A stretch of 64,000 bases of DNA from Actinoplanes philippinensis (GTDB lineage: Bacteria > Actinomycetota > Actinomycetes > Mycobacteriales > Micromonosporaceae). The notes below the pieces were generated by a model. That model saw nothing but the letters and a program-made list of their open reading frames with translations. It was not told where the DNA came from and did no database searches. Below are positions 51,804 to 61,017 of the stretch, piece by piece. Every line of letters begins with the position of its first letter. The stretch's first letter is position 1. Location of the stretch: assembly GCF_900113015.1 (NCBI RefSeq), contig NZ_FONV01000004.1, forward strand, positions 1-64,000. Direction: 5' to 3'. The position numbers were made by a program, and so were the translations under genes.

Positions 51804-52393
51804 GGTACCTGGCGCTGCATCTGCGGTCACGGCGGGTGCTCGCGGCCCTGGCCGCGGCGTGCGGTGGCACGGTCCTGGTGTGGTCGGTCGTGGCCGCGTT
51901 CTCCGAGGTTCCCGACGCCGACTCGACGATGGTCGTGCTGCTGGTGCTGCTGCTGGTGGCGTCGTCGGCACACACCCTCGGCGGGCCGGACGACGCGCTG
52001 GAGCGGACCGGCTCGCGGCGGTGGCCGCCGCTGCGGGCGGCACATCTGCTGATCGCGTTCGCGGTGGTCACCGGCCTGGTGCTGGTGACGCTGCTGACCG
52101 GCGCGCGGTTCGGTCCGGCCGCCCTGGTGGCACGCGACGCGGCGGGCCTGCTCGGGCTGGCGGCGCTGGGCGCGGCGGTGCTGGGTGCGGCCCGGTCGTG
52201 GTTCGTGCCGCTGGCCTGGGCCTTGCCGGTGCTGGTGTTCCCGTTCGACGGTGATGCCGTGGTGGTGCGGATCCTCACGTGGCCGTCGCAGCCGCACGAC
52301 AGCGGGGCCGCGGCGGTCACGGCGGCTGTCGTGGCGGTGGCCGGCCTGCTCGCCTACGGGATGCGGGGGCCGGCCCTGCGCAACGCCGCCTGA
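51800..52393 (+). CDS. ABC transporter second membrane protein
   Basis: A 197-residue protein with about six membrane helices (about 10-190) and no soluble domain. It completes the ABC operon of ATPase and large permease. GTG 51800 overlaps the upstream stop (GTGA). A strong terminator hairpin follows 14 bases after its stop. Confidence 0.78.
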   Translation: MRYLALHLRSRRVLAALAAACGGTVLVWSVVAAFSEVPDADSTMVVLLVLLLVASSAHTLGGPDDALERTGSRRWPPLRAAHLLIAFAVVTGLVLVTLLTGARFGPAALVARDAAGLLGLAALGAAVLGAARSWFVPLAWALPVLVFPFDGDAVVVRILTWPSQPHDSGAAAVTAAVVAVAGLLAYGMRGPALRNAA

Positions 52394-52407
52394 TCGCAGG
52401 ACGATCC

Positions 52408-52449
52408 ACAGCGCCCGTTCCGCCGTTTCACCGGCGGGGCGGGCGCTGT
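52408..52449 (+). terminator. terminator after ABC operon
   Basis: ACAGCGCCCG (52408-52417) pairs with CGGGCGCTGT (52440-52449) and TTCCGCCG (52418-52425) pairs with CGGCGGGG (52432-52439) using two G-T pairs: an 18-bp stem with a six-base loop. No T run follows, as is common in high-GC actinobacteria. Confidence 0.7.
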
Positions 52450-52767
52450 CGTGTGCGGGCCACCGACGGCCCGTTCTCGTAAGTTTCGGGGACTGTGTGT
52501 CAACCTCTTGCGCGGGGCGGGGCACGAGGACCGTACCTCCCCGGGCTTTGAATGCCCTAACCTGGCCTTTTCCGCCTGCGCCGCCGCCGGAGATCATGGT
52601 CGGTATTTCCGCATGGTTTCCGTAAGTTGTTGACAAGCTTGCGGTCGGCGGGCCACGATCTCGCAATGACGGGCCTCTATGGCCGTCGTTCCCCGCCACG
52701 GGCACGGCACCACACCCCCGCGTGCCCGTGGAGCCGTTCCCCGAACGCCCTTCATCAGGAGGCGCAC
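52450..52767 (+). promoter_or_regulatory. regulatory region of xylan genes
   Basis: No gene in these 318 bases. The word CGTAAGTT occurs twice (52478-52485, within CGTAAGTTTCGGG, and 52621-52628, within CGTAAGTTGTTGACA). The second copy leads into TTGACA-like sequence, a possible -35 box. AGGAGG precedes the xylanase ATG. The repeated word may be a half-site for a regulator of xylan use. Confidence 0.45.
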
Positions 52768-53790
52768 ATGACCGCAGATCTCCCCCAGCCGACGCGTCGC
52801 AGACGCGGCCGGATCCGTCTGATGCTCGGCGCCGCGTGCGCCGTGGCGATGGCCGTGTCCGGCGTGATGGTCGCCGGCACCGCGCACGCCGAGTCCGACC
52901 GGACGGTCAGCTCCAACACCACCGGCACGCACAACGGCTACTACTTCTCGTTCTGGAAGGACAGCGGCAACGCGAGCATGACGCTGCGCGCCGACGGCCG
53001 GTATTCCAGCAGCTGGGACCGTAGTACCAACAACTGGGTCGGCGGCAAGGGCTGGGCCACCGGCTCGCGGCGCACGGTCACTTACTCGGGCACCTACAAC
53101 CCGGGCAACAACAACACCTACCTGGCCCTGTACGGCTGGACGCGCAACCCGCTGATCGAGTACTACATCGTCGAGAACTTCGGCAGCTACAACCCGAGCA
53201 ACGGCGCCCAGCGACTGGGCACCGTGACCACCGACGGCGGCACCTACGACATCCTGCGCAGCCAGCGGATCAACGCGCCGTCGATCGACGGCAACCAGAC
53301 GTTCTACCAGTACTGGAGCGTCCGGCAGTCGAAGCGTAGCTCGGGCACCATCACGGTGGCCAACCACTTCGACGCGTGGGCCCGGGCCGGGCTCAACCTC
53401 GGCAACAGCTTCGCCTACCAGATCATGGCGACCGAGGGCTACCAGAGCCAGGGCAGCTCCGACATCACCGTCCGTGAGGGCAGTGGTGGCGGCAGCACGA
53501 CCAGCCCGCCGCCGAGCAACGGTGGCGGCAACTGCACGGCCGTGCTGTCGGCGGGCGAGCAGTTCGGTGACCGCTTCAACCTCAACGTCGCGGTCAGCAA
53601 CGCCAGCAACTGGACGGTGACGCTCAACCTCAACGGTGGGCAGAGCATCCAGAACAGCTGGAACGCGTCGGTCAGCGGCACCTCCGGATCGGTGACCGCC
53701 CGGCCGAACGGCAGTGGCAACAACTTCGGCGTGACGATCATGGCCAACGGCAACTGGACGTGGCCGACCGTGACCTGCCGAACGAGCTGA
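52768..53790 (+). CDS. secreted GH11 endo-1,4-beta-xylanase with CBM2-like domain
   Basis: A 340-residue xylanase: signal peptide (about 1-41, basic then hydrophobic, cleaved near AHA-ES), GH11 jelly-roll (about 45-232), Gly/Ser/Thr/Pro linker (about 238-255) and a C-terminal carbohydrate-binding domain (about 256-340, CBM2-like, with a terminal Cys pair). Catalytic residues are Glu131 ([10 protein letters not shown], nucleophile) and Glu223 ([11 protein letters not shown], acid/base). It cleaves internal beta-1,4-xylan linkages outside the cell. AGGAGG lies just before ATG 52768. A terminator separates it from the beta-xylosidase. Confidence 0.95.
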   Translation: MTADLPQPTRRRRGRIRLMLGAACAVAMAVSGVMVAGTAHAESDRTVSSNTTGTHNGYYFSFWKDSGNASMTLRADGRYSSSWDRSTNNWVGGKGWATGSRRTVTYSGTYNPGNNNTYLALYGWTRNPLIEYYIVENFGSYNPSNGAQRLGTVTTDGGTYDILRSQRINAPSIDGNQTFYQYWSVRQSKRSSGTITVANHFDAWARAGLNLGNSFAYQIMATEGYQSQGSSDITVREGSGGGSTTSPPPSNGGGNCTAVLSAGEQFGDRFNLNVAVSNASNWTVTLNLNGGQSIQNSWNASVSGTSGSVTARPNGSGNNFGVTIMANGNWTWPTVTCRTS

Positions 53791-53797
53791 CAACTCC

Positions 53798-53838
53798 GTG
53801 GCGCGGCGGCTGGGGGGCCGCCGCGCCACCACCTTTTT
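53798..53838 (+). terminator. terminator between xylanase and xylosidase
   Basis: GTGGCGCGGCGGC (53798-53810) pairs perfectly with GCCGCCGCGCCAC (53817-53829) around a six-base loop, followed by TTTTT within 53834-53838. This is a classical intrinsic terminator located eight bases after the xylanase stop and 15 bases before the xylosidase start. It would let part of the transcripts end after the xylanase. Confidence 0.85.
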
Positions 53839-53852
53839 GTGAAGGGCTCTCC

Positions 53853-55469
53853 ATGACGATCGCCAAAGCCGCCGTCTCCACGATCCGCAACCCGGTGCTG
53901 CCTGGCTTCCACCCGGATCCGTCGATCCTGCGGGTCGGTGCCGACTACTACATCGCCACCTCGACGTTCGAGTGGTATCCGGGCGTCCGGGTGCACCACT
54001 CCACCGACCTGGTCGACTGGCGTCCCCTCGGCGGGGTGCTCACCGAGCGGCGGCTGCTCGATCTCACCGGGACCGCCGACTCGTGCGGCGTCTGGGCGCC
54101 CAACCTGACCTACGCCAACGGGCTGTTCCACCTGCTCTACACCGACGTCGCCACATTCGCCGGCGGCTACTGGGACCCGCAGAACTACCTGGTCACCGCG
54201 CCGAGCATGGCCGGGCCGTGGTCGGATCCGGTGGTGCTGCACGGGCGCGGCTTCGACGCGTCGCTGTTCCACGACGAGGACGGCACGACCTGGATGCTGT
54301 CGATGCGCGCCGACTGGCGCCCCGGCAACAACCGCTTCGCGGGAATCTCGATCCAGCGGTACGACCACCGCCTGCGCCGCCTCGTCGGACCCGAGCAGGT
54401 CATCTTCGACGGCACCGACGCCGGGCTGACCGAGGCGCCCAACATCTACCGCAAGGACGGCTGGTACTACCTGGTCACCGCCGAGGGCGGCACCACCCTG
54501 ACGCATCAGGTCACGGTCGCCCGGTCGCGGCGGCTGCTCGGGCCGTACACCGTCGACCCGGCCGGGCCGATGCTGACCTCCTCCGGACGCCCCGACCTGG
54601 CCCTGCAGAAGGCCGGGCACGGCAGTCTCGTGGAGACCCCCGCCGGCGAGTGGTACCTGGCGCACCTGGTCGCCCGGCCGTACGCGCCGTCCGGCCGGTG
54701 TGTGCTGGGGCGCGAGACCGCCCTGCAGCGGGTCGAGTGGCCCGAGGACGGCTGGCCCCGCATCCGCGACGGGGTGCCCGCCGAGGAGGTCCCCGCCCCG
54801 GCCGAGGTCACCGCCGCACCGCAGCAGCTGGTGTCCGCGATCGATCACTTCGACACCCCGGCGCTCGGGCCGGACTGGTCCACGCTGCGACGGCCCGCCA
54901 CTCCCGACTGGGTCGACCTGAGCGCCCGCCCGTCGTACCTGCGGATCCAGGGCGGGCAGTCACCGATGGCCCGGCACCGGCCCAGCCTGGTCGCCCGGCG
55001 GGTCACCGACACCCACTGCACCTTCGAGGCGACCGTCGAGTTCGTGCCCCGCAACTTCCGGCAACTGGCCGGGATCACCGCGTACTACAACTCCCGCAAC
55101 TGGTACTACCTGCACATCACCGCCGACGACGACGGCGCGCCGGTGCTCGACGTGCTCTGCTGCGACAGCGGGCGCGTCACCGCCGCGCCGGGCCTGCGGA
55201 CCCCCTTGGACGTACGGCGGGTCGGGTTGCGTGCCCGGCTGGACGGGGCGGCGCTGACCTTCGCGTACGAGACCGTCCCCGGCGAGTGGCAGGAACTCGG
55301 CCGCACCTTCGACGCCACCACCCTCTCCGACGAGTACGCGGTGACCCTGGTCCCCGGCGAGCCGGAGGCGTGGGGCTTCACCGGAGCGTTCGTCGGCCTG
55401 TGGGTCCAGGACCTGGGCGCCGAGGGTGGCTACGCCGACTTCGACCGGGCGGTCTACACCACCGGCTGA
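53853..55469 (+). CDS. GH43 beta-xylosidase
   Basis: A 538-residue glycoside hydrolase family 43 protein with a five-bladed propeller (about 10-320) and a C-terminal beta-sandwich (about 350-535) as in the xylan 1,4-beta-xylosidase subgroup. Catalytic residues are Asp22 (FHPDPS, base), Asp135 (FDASLF) and Glu194 (TEAPNI, acid). No signal peptide: it probably removes xylose from xylo-oligosaccharides inside the cell. It follows the xylanase gene after a terminator; some transcripts may read through, and a separate promoter cannot be excluded. Confidence 0.92.
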   Translation: MTIAKAAVSTIRNPVLPGFHPDPSILRVGADYYIATSTFEWYPGVRVHHSTDLVDWRPLGGVLTERRLLDLTGTADSCGVWAPNLTYANGLFHLLYTDVATFAGGYWDPQNYLVTAPSMAGPWSDPVVLHGRGFDASLFHDEDGTTWMLSMRADWRPGNNRFAGISIQRYDHRLRRLVGPEQVIFDGTDAGLTEAPNIYRKDGWYYLVTAEGGTTLTHQVTVARSRRLLGPYTVDPAGPMLTSSGRPDLALQKAGHGSLVETPAGEWYLAHLVARPYAPSGRCVLGRETALQRVEWPEDGWPRIRDGVPAEEVPAPAEVTAAPQQLVSAIDHFDTPALGPDWSTLRRPATPDWVDLSARPSYLRIQGGQSPMARHRPSLVARRVTDTHCTFEATVEFVPRNFRQLAGITAYYNSRNWYYLHITADDDGAPVLDVLCCDSGRVTAAPGLRTPLDVRRVGLRARLDGAALTFAYETVPGEWQELGRTFDATTLSDEYAVTLVPGEPEAWGFTGAFVGLWVQDLGAEGGYADFDRAVYTTG

Positions 55470-55536
55470 CCCGTCCCGATCCTCCACGTCGCCTCCGGTC
55501 GCCGCTTCCCGCCGGGCGCCGTCTAGCGTTCGTCCG

Positions 55537-56097
55537 ATGGTGATGAGCGCACAGGACGTCGTGGCGGTGATCGAGTCGGACCCGACGGCGATGAGAGTCC
55601 TCCGAGCCGCGACCGAACTCGATCTGCCGGACTGGTGGATCGGGGCCGGATTCGTCCGCAACCGGATCTGGGACGCGATCACCGGCCGCCCACCGGCACC
55701 GGAGCGCGACGTGGACCTCGCCTACTTCCACCCCGACGATCAAGATCCGGACGAGGAGGTACGTGCGGAGGCCCGGGCCGCGGCGATCCTGCCGGACGTC
55801 CCGTGGGAGATCCGCAACCAGGCCCGGATGCATCTGCGCAACGGTGACGCGCCCTACACGTCCACGCTGGACGCGATCTCCCGCTGGCCCGAGACGGCGA
55901 CGTGTGTGGCGGTGACCCTCCGCGACGGCGCTGTCCGGCTGGCGGCCTGTCACGGCGTCGACGACCTGGTGGGACTGGTCGTCCGCCCGTCCCCGGCCTT
56001 CGACAGCCCGGAGGGACACGCGAAGGTCCGGCATCGCATCGAGACCAAGGGATGGGCGGACCGCTGGCCCGGCCTGCGGCAGGTGCTCCGGCCCTGA
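55537..56097 (+). CDS. nucleotidyltransferase-like protein
   Basis: A 186-residue protein matching the COG3575 nucleotidyltransferase family: LPDWWIGAGFVRNRIWDA, then ERDVDLAYFHPDD (Asp pair of the NTase metal site), and AIYTSTLDAISRWPETATCVAV-like later segment. Substrate is unknown. Leaderless start: TAGCGT (55524-55529) ends seven bases before ATG 55537. Confidence 0.8.
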   Translation: MVMSAQDVVAVIESDPTAMRVLRAATELDLPDWWIGAGFVRNRIWDAITGRPPAPERDVDLAYFHPDDQDPDEEVRAEARAAAILPDVPWEIRNQARMHLRNGDAPYTSTLDAISRWPETATCVAVTLRDGAVRLAACHGVDDLVGLVVRPSPAFDSPEGHAKVRHRIETKGWADRWPGLRQVLRP

Positions 56098-56110
56098 CTA
56101 CGCTGCGCCC

Positions 56111-56722
56111 ATGGCGATGACTCCGGACGAGTTCTACCAGCACGCGCTCGCCGCCACCGACAGCGAGAGCCGTCTTCCGCTGTCCCGCATGACGGGCTGG
56201 GAGATCAGCCCGTTCGAGCAGGACGGACTCCGGGTCACGCCGCTGCGCCCACCGGTGGTCCCCGAGCCCCCGAGGCACGGCGAGGACCCGGCCCGGTGCA
56301 GCATGTGCGCCGCCCGGGACAAGGGCCTGTGGTTCAATGAACGCTGGCGGCTGGACCGTATCGACGGCGCCGGGGTGCCGCTGATCCTGATGCTCTACCC
56401 GCGCGACCACTACGACATGGCCGACCTCCCCGACGAGATGGCCGCCGAGATGGGCGTGCTGGGCACCCGCATCGTCCGCCACATGCAGGCGCTCCCGCAC
56501 ATCGCCCGCGCCCACATGTACCGCTTCGGCGACGGCGCCACCCACATGCACCTGTGGTTCTTCGGCCGACCCGAGGGCCAGTCCCAGCTGTTCGGCTCCT
56601 GGCTCCCGGTCTGGGACGACCTGCTCCCGGAGTATCCCTCCGAGGTGGCCGCCGCCGACGCCGTCCGGGTGGCCGAAGCCCTGCTCGTCTCCTCCGGAGG
56701 CGCCCGCACTCCCGTCCCGTAG
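56111..56722 (+). CDS. HIT-like protein
   Basis: A 203-residue protein with a CSMC zinc-like motif (about residue 60) and a C-terminal segment GDGATHMHLWFFGR resembling the HxHxH active-site motif of HIT/GalT-like nucleotide hydrolases, although only HMH is kept. The middle (PRDHYDMADLPDEMAAEMG) is typical of HIT proteins. Substrate is unknown. ATG 56111 lies six bases after TACGCT (leaderless), 13 bases downstream of the nucleotidyltransferase-like gene. Confidence 0.75.
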   Translation: MAMTPDEFYQHALAATDSESRLPLSRMTGWEISPFEQDGLRVTPLRPPVVPEPPRHGEDPARCSMCAARDKGLWFNERWRLDRIDGAGVPLILMLYPRDHYDMADLPDEMAAEMGVLGTRIVRHMQALPHIARAHMYRFGDGATHMHLWFFGRPEGQSQLFGSWLPVWDDLLPEYPSEVAAADAVRVAEALLVSSGGARTPVP

Positions 56723-56801
56723 CCCGTGACGGGGCCGGGCCGGCATTGGCGGGCGTCGTTACTCTGACGGTCCGCGCCGGAGCCGTCACTGGGGGGCCGC
56801 C

Positions 56802-57107
56802 ATGCCGATTCAGGTACGCAACGGGCTGGTCACCATCGGCGCCGGCCTGCTCCTCGGCTTCTTCGGGCTGATCTACGTCGCCGATCTCTTCGGGGTCGCC
56901 GGCGAGCACGCCAGGCTGATCTCGGAGAACCGCCGGGGCCGCCGGCTGACCGGCGAACGCCGTAGTCCCGCGGAGGTGCGGGACAGCCCGGACTTCAAGC
57001 GGGCGTTCGGTATCGGGCGTTTCGTGGCCGGAGGCGGGTTCATGCTGGCCGGTCTGGCACTCGTCGTCGCGGGGATCGTCATGGTCGTGTCACCGCCGGC
57101 CGGGTAG
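56802..57107 (+). CDS. small two-helix membrane protein
   Basis: A 101-residue protein with two membrane helices (about 8-30 and 74-97) separated by a basic cytoplasmic loop (ENRRGRRLTGERRSPAEVR). No family recognised. GGGGGGCCGCC precedes ATG 56802. Its 3' end lies 104 bases from the convergent MFS gene. Confidence 0.68.
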   Translation: MPIQVRNGLVTIGAGLLLGFFGLIYVADLFGVAGEHARLISENRRGRRLTGERRSPAEVRDSPDFKRAFGIGRFVAGGGFMLAGLALVVAGIVMVVSPPAG

Positions 57108-57211
57108 TCCCTGCCGCCCTCCGGTAGAGGTACGGCCCTGACTCCGGCCCCCCGCGGCATCACCCGCGCGATGGACCGCGAGGAGATCACAAGGGCCGAC
57201 TGACCCGGTGA

Positions 57212-58447
57212 TCACGGGCGCCGATCGGCGTACGGCCGGGCGACCTCGTCCTCGACGAAACCGGGCCGGGCGAGCGTGATCACCGGGACGGCCGCCACCA
57301 GGGCGACAACGATCAGGAACATCAGGGGTACGGTCCACCCGCCGCTCACGTCGTGCAGCAGCCCGACGGCCAGCGGCCCGAGCGCGCCGAGCGCGTACGC
57401 GATCCCCTGGGCGAAACCGCTCACCGCGACGGTGCCGCCGGGGGTCCGGGTGCGCTCGTTGAGGAGCACGAGGCTGATCGGGAACAGGATCGACCCGGAG
57501 CCGATGAGCAGCACCCACAGCAGGGTCAGTGTCGTCGGCGCGAGCAGCAGGCCGAGGTAGCCGAGCACGAAGCCGGCGACACCGGCGGCGATCAGCCGGC
57601 CGGTGCTGCCCCGGCGGGCGACGAGCAGGGGCGCGATCAGCGCGCCGGGCACGCTGACGACGCCGGTGACCGCGAGCAGCACTCCGGCCTCGGTCGGCGT
57701 CGAGCCGGCGACGTCGCCGAGGATCTCGGGCAGCCAGGCGAAAGCGGCGTACGTCAAGATCGTGCTGGTCGAGAGGACGACGGTGATCGACAGGGCCACG
57801 CCGGACCGCCACAATCGCGTGACGAGGGCCGGCGGGGCGGACCCGGCGGTGTCCGCGAGCCGCCGGCCACGCTGCCGCGCGATGACGGCCAGCCACGGGA
57901 CCAGGGCGACCACCGAGGTCACCGCCCACATGCCGAGCGAGAGCCGCCAGCCGGCCCGCTCGGCGACCGGAGCGGCGACCGCGGCGGGAACGGCCGTGCT
58001 CACGCCCACGATGCAGACGTAGGCGGCGGTCAGGGGCGCCACCCGGTCCGGGAACCAGCGCCGCACGATCGGCGGCAGCAGCACATTGCCGATGCCCGTG
58101 CCGGCGAGCGCGACGACACTGCCGGCGAGCAGCACCACGAAGCCCGGCGCGAACGCGCGCACGAGATGCCCGGTGGTCATGAGCAGCAGCGCGAGCACGA
58201 TGCCGCCGTCGAGGCCGAGTCCACGGGCGACACGCGGCGCGACGAACCCGGAAACCGCCAGCAGGATCGGTGGCAGCGTGCCGAGCAGCCCGGCGCCGAT
58301 GCTCGATATCGGAATGTCCACCCGGATCGCGCCGAGAATCGGTGACATCGCCGCGACCGTCTGCCGCAGGGTGAACGCGACGAGCACGATGCCCAGCAGC
58401 GCGGCCGCGCGCCCCGCCCGAAGCGTAAGGGGTGGGTGCCCGGTCAT
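57212..58447 (-). CDS. MFS transporter, CynX/NimT type
   Basis: A 411-residue twelve-helix major facilitator transporter. The VAFTLRQTVAAMSPILG start and the LPPIVRRWFP segment in the first half match the CynX/NimT subfamily, which exports cyanate or small toxic compounds. Substrate unknown. TAGAGT lies six bases before the ATG on the minus strand (leaderless). No regulator adjoins it directly. Confidence 0.88.
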   Translation of the reverse strand: MTGHPPLTLRAGRAAALLGIVLVAFTLRQTVAAMSPILGAIRVDIPISSIGAGLLGTLPPILLAVSGFVAPRVARGLGLDGGIVLALLLMTTGHLVRAFAPGFVVLLAGSVVALAGTGIGNVLLPPIVRRWFPDRVAPLTAAYVCIVGVSTAVPAAVAAPVAERAGWRLSLGMWAVTSVVALVPWLAVIARQRGRRLADTAGSAPPALVTRLWRSGVALSITVVLSTSTILTYAAFAWLPEILGDVAGSTPTEAGVLLAVTGVVSVPGALIAPLLVARRGSTGRLIAAGVAGFVLGYLGLLLAPTTLTLLWVLLIGSGSILFPISLVLLNERTRTPGGTVAVSGFAQGIAYALGALGPLAVGLLHDVSGGWTVPLMFLIVVALVAAVPVITLARPGFVEDEVARPYADRRP

Positions 58448-58581
58448 CGCCTTACTCTAATACTCCGCTCGGCGGCGGATGCGAGACGGGTGTCCCTTCT
58501 TGTCCGGACGGTTGACCGAGAGCGGCCCCCTCGTACCTCTCGATAGTGTCCCCGCAGTCATCGGCCCTGAAAGGACATCCG

Positions 58582-58857
58582 TTGCGTCAGCGTTTCACCG
58601 CCGCCGTCATCGCCGGCCTGCTCGCCGCCACCGGGACGATCGTCGTCACCGGTCCGGCGGAGGCGGCTGCGAAGAAATACAAGAACTGCACCGAACTCAA
58701 CAAGACGTACAAGCACGGCGTCGGCCGCAAAGGCGCGAAGGACAAGGTACGCGGCTCGACCAAACCGGTGACGAACTTCAAGGTGTCCACGGCGCTGTAC
58801 AACGCGAACAAGAAGATGGACCGCGACAAGGACGGCGTGGCCTGCGAAAAGCGCTGA
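58582..58857 (+). CDS. secreted excalibur calcium-binding protein
   Basis: A 91-residue exported protein: signal peptide (about 1-29, ending AEA) and an excalibur domain with YKNCTELNKTYKHGVGRKG and DRDKDGVACE, the calcium loop. Such domains bind Ca2+ on the surface of gram-positive bacteria; role not established. TTG 58582 is chosen because AAAGGA lies six bases before it and it gives a natural signal peptide. Confidence 0.82.
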   Translation: MRQRFTAAVIAGLLAATGTIVVTGPAEAAAKKYKNCTELNKTYKHGVGRKGAKDKVRGSTKPVTNFKVSTALYNANKKMDRDKDGVACEKR

Positions 58858-58872
58858 CCCCGGCACTGCGCG

Positions 58873-58911
58873 AGGCGCCCATCGGACCACCCGGCCCGGT
58901 GGGCGCCTTTA
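58873..58911 (+). terminator. terminator after excalibur gene
   Basis: AGGCGCCCA (58873-58881) pairs with TGGGCGCCT (58900-58908), followed by TTT. A 9-bp stem with an 18-base loop. Confidence 0.65.
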
Positions 58912-59057
58912 TCGTCGAACTGCCGTCAACACGACACCGGAACCAGCCGAACGGCACATGAAACATCTTCCGGACGACCGCTGACAGGCGATTACCGAAA
59001 GACACATTCCCACCTACGGTTCTCCGACACCGCAGCACACACCATCAAGGAGACACC

Positions 59058-59285
59058 GTGAGCCTGGCCAGCGGAGGCGGCAGCCGTACCCTCCCCCTCA
59101 CCGGCGCCGTCCTCGTCGTCGGCGGCACCGCAGTGCCCGCGCCCACTCTCGCCGCCATCGGCGCCGCGATCATCATCGGTGGATTCCTGCTGATCCGCCT
59201 GACCCGGCCCCGCGCCGTCGGCGCCGTCGCCCCGGGACGCCCGGGCCGCGCCAAGTCCCGGATGTGGCGGCGGGGCTCCATCTGA
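59058..59285 (+). CDS. LPLTG-containing mini membrane protein
   Basis: A 75-residue protein: SLASGGGSRTLPLTG (LPLTG at about 12-16) followed by a hydrophobic stretch (about 17-47) and a basic tail (RLTRPRAVGAVAPGRPGRAKSRMWRR). The arrangement LPxTG - hydrophobic - basic is that of a sortase signal, but there is no signal peptide and the mature part before it would be only 11 residues. It is therefore unlikely to be a normal anchored protein. Its stop shares one base with the start of the glycosyltransferase gene (TGATG), so the two are co-translated. Confidence 0.7.
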   Translation: MSLASGGGSRTLPLTGAVLVVGGTAVPAPTLAAIGAAIIIGGFLLIRLTRPRAVGAVAPGRPGRAKSRMWRRGSI

Positions 59286-60826
59286 TGGGACTGTACCGCC
59301 GCGGGGGCAGTGCCGTGGCCGTCGCCGCGTTCACCGCGGCCGCGGCGCTCGCCACCTGGCACGCCAGTCAGATCTGGGAGCACGGCTGGACCGATCTCCA
59401 GCTGGTCTGCACGGCGGCGTTCGCCTGGCTGGCCTTCACGTCGATCCTCCCGTACCTGCATCGCGACATTCCGCAGCCCCACCCGGGAACCCACGCGGCC
59501 GCCCTGCTCGATCGACTGTTCGTCACCGTGATCGTCCCCGCGCACAACGAGGATCACGCGATGTTCCAGGCGTTCCTGGACTCCCTCAGCCGGCAGACGC
59601 GGTTACCGAACCGGGTGCACATCGTGGAGAACGGCGATCCGGGGTACGTGTTCACCCTCGAACCGATCCTGCGGGCCTGGCAGGCGGCCGGCCGTCATCG
59701 TGGTATCGACGTGCGCTATTCCACCAACGACGTCGGCGACAAACGGCAGGCTCAGGCCGTCGCGTTCCGTCAGGATCACGACGCCGACATCATCGTCACC
59801 GTCGATTCCGATGTGAAACTGGCGCCCACCGCGATCGCCGCGGGTCTCGCCGCGTTCCGGTCGTCCCGGACCGCCTGTGTCACCGGCATGCTCGTCGGCC
59901 TCAACACCGACACCAATCTGCTGACCCGGCTCATCGAGCCCGCTTTCGTGTGCGCGTATCTCAACGGGCGGGCCGCCCATTCGATGCTGCGCTCGGTGAC
60001 CGTCAACTCGGGCGCGCTGTCGTTCTATCGGGCGGCGATCTGGCACAAGTACCTCGACCACTACCTGAATCACACGGTCGCCGGCCGCAAGCTCAAGGAC
60101 GGCGACGACTCGATGATGACCTGCTATTCGCTGCTGGAGGGCGAGGCGCTCTTCCAGTCCGGATGCTGGGGATACACGCTGCATCCGGACCGGCTCCGCC
60201 AGTTGACCAGCCAGCGGGTCCGCTGGTGGCGGTCCCTGTTCTGGGGCGGGTTCTGGCTGCTGCGGGTGTTCCGGCCGACCCGGTTCGCGTGGTGGTCCAC
60301 GGCGTGGGATCTGCTGTCGATGACGTGGATGACGGTAGTGATCCCGTTCGTGCTGATCGTCCGGCCGGTGACCACCGGCGCGGCGCCGTGGATGGTGGGA
60401 GTGTGGGCGGTCGCCCTCACCTATGTGACACACGCCCGTTATCTGACGATCACCCGCCCCGGTGAGCCGTTCTGGTCGCATCTGCGGCTGTGGCTGTTGT
60501 CGCCGCTGGCCGCGGTGCTCACCTTCTACACGGGATTCGTGCTCAGCTACGTCGGCCTGTTCACCTGTCTGAAGGGCGGCTGGTCGTCACGGAGCCGGGT
60601 GGTCGCCTACCAGGGGACGGCAGATTCCCGGCTTCCCCGACCCCCGGCCCCGGCGTACGACGACGACGGCACCGCCGGGACCCGCGACCTCGCCGGCCTC
60701 CGCGCACGCGCGGCACAACGCCCGCACGGGCACGCGGTGGCGGCGGCCGGCGGAAGCGTCCCGTCCCCGCGACGATCGTGGGACGACGAGGTGGAGACCC
60801 GGCGGCTGTGGACGGTCCCGCGATGA
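59285..60826 (+). CDS. hyaluronan-synthase-like family 2 glycosyltransferase
   Basis: A 513-residue membrane glycosyltransferase: helices at about 10-55, catalytic GT2 domain (about 75-330) with VIVPAHNED, DSD (DxD metal motif), GDDSMMT and QRVRWWRS (QxxRW), then three to four C-terminal helices (about 340-450) and a disordered Arg/Pro-rich tail. The order and motif set match processive GT2 enzymes such as hyaluronan and cellulose synthases that extrude a polysaccharide. The product cannot be named. It is coupled to the LPLTG mini-protein. Confidence 0.9.
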   Translation: MGLYRRGGSAVAVAAFTAAAALATWHASQIWEHGWTDLQLVCTAAFAWLAFTSILPYLHRDIPQPHPGTHAAALLDRLFVTVIVPAHNEDHAMFQAFLDSLSRQTRLPNRVHIVENGDPGYVFTLEPILRAWQAAGRHRGIDVRYSTNDVGDKRQAQAVAFRQDHDADIIVTVDSDVKLAPTAIAAGLAAFRSSRTACVTGMLVGLNTDTNLLTRLIEPAFVCAYLNGRAAHSMLRSVTVNSGALSFYRAAIWHKYLDHYLNHTVAGRKLKDGDDSMMTCYSLLEGEALFQSGCWGYTLHPDRLRQLTSQRVRWWRSLFWGGFWLLRVFRPTRFAWWSTAWDLLSMTWMTVVIPFVLIVRPVTTGAAPWMVGVWAVALTYVTHARYLTITRPGEPFWSHLRLWLLSPLAAVLTFYTGFVLSYVGLFTCLKGGWSSRSRVVAYQGTADSRLPRPPAPAYDDDGTAGTRDLAGLRARAAQRPHGHAVAAAGGSVPSPRRSWDDEVETRRLWTVPR

Positions 60827-61017
60827 CATGCGGCCCGCCGGGCCGCCTGTCCGGCGCCGAGGAGCGCCCGCACCAGATGCCACAGGTGGAGTCGCCGCCG
60901 TCGGGCAATACGCGCCGGCCGGTGAGCAGCACGAACGGCATTGAACGGATCATCTACGCTGTGCCGACGTTGCACCGGCTCGGCGCGAGCCGCAAGCCGC
61001 GAGCCGGGAGAAGCCGC

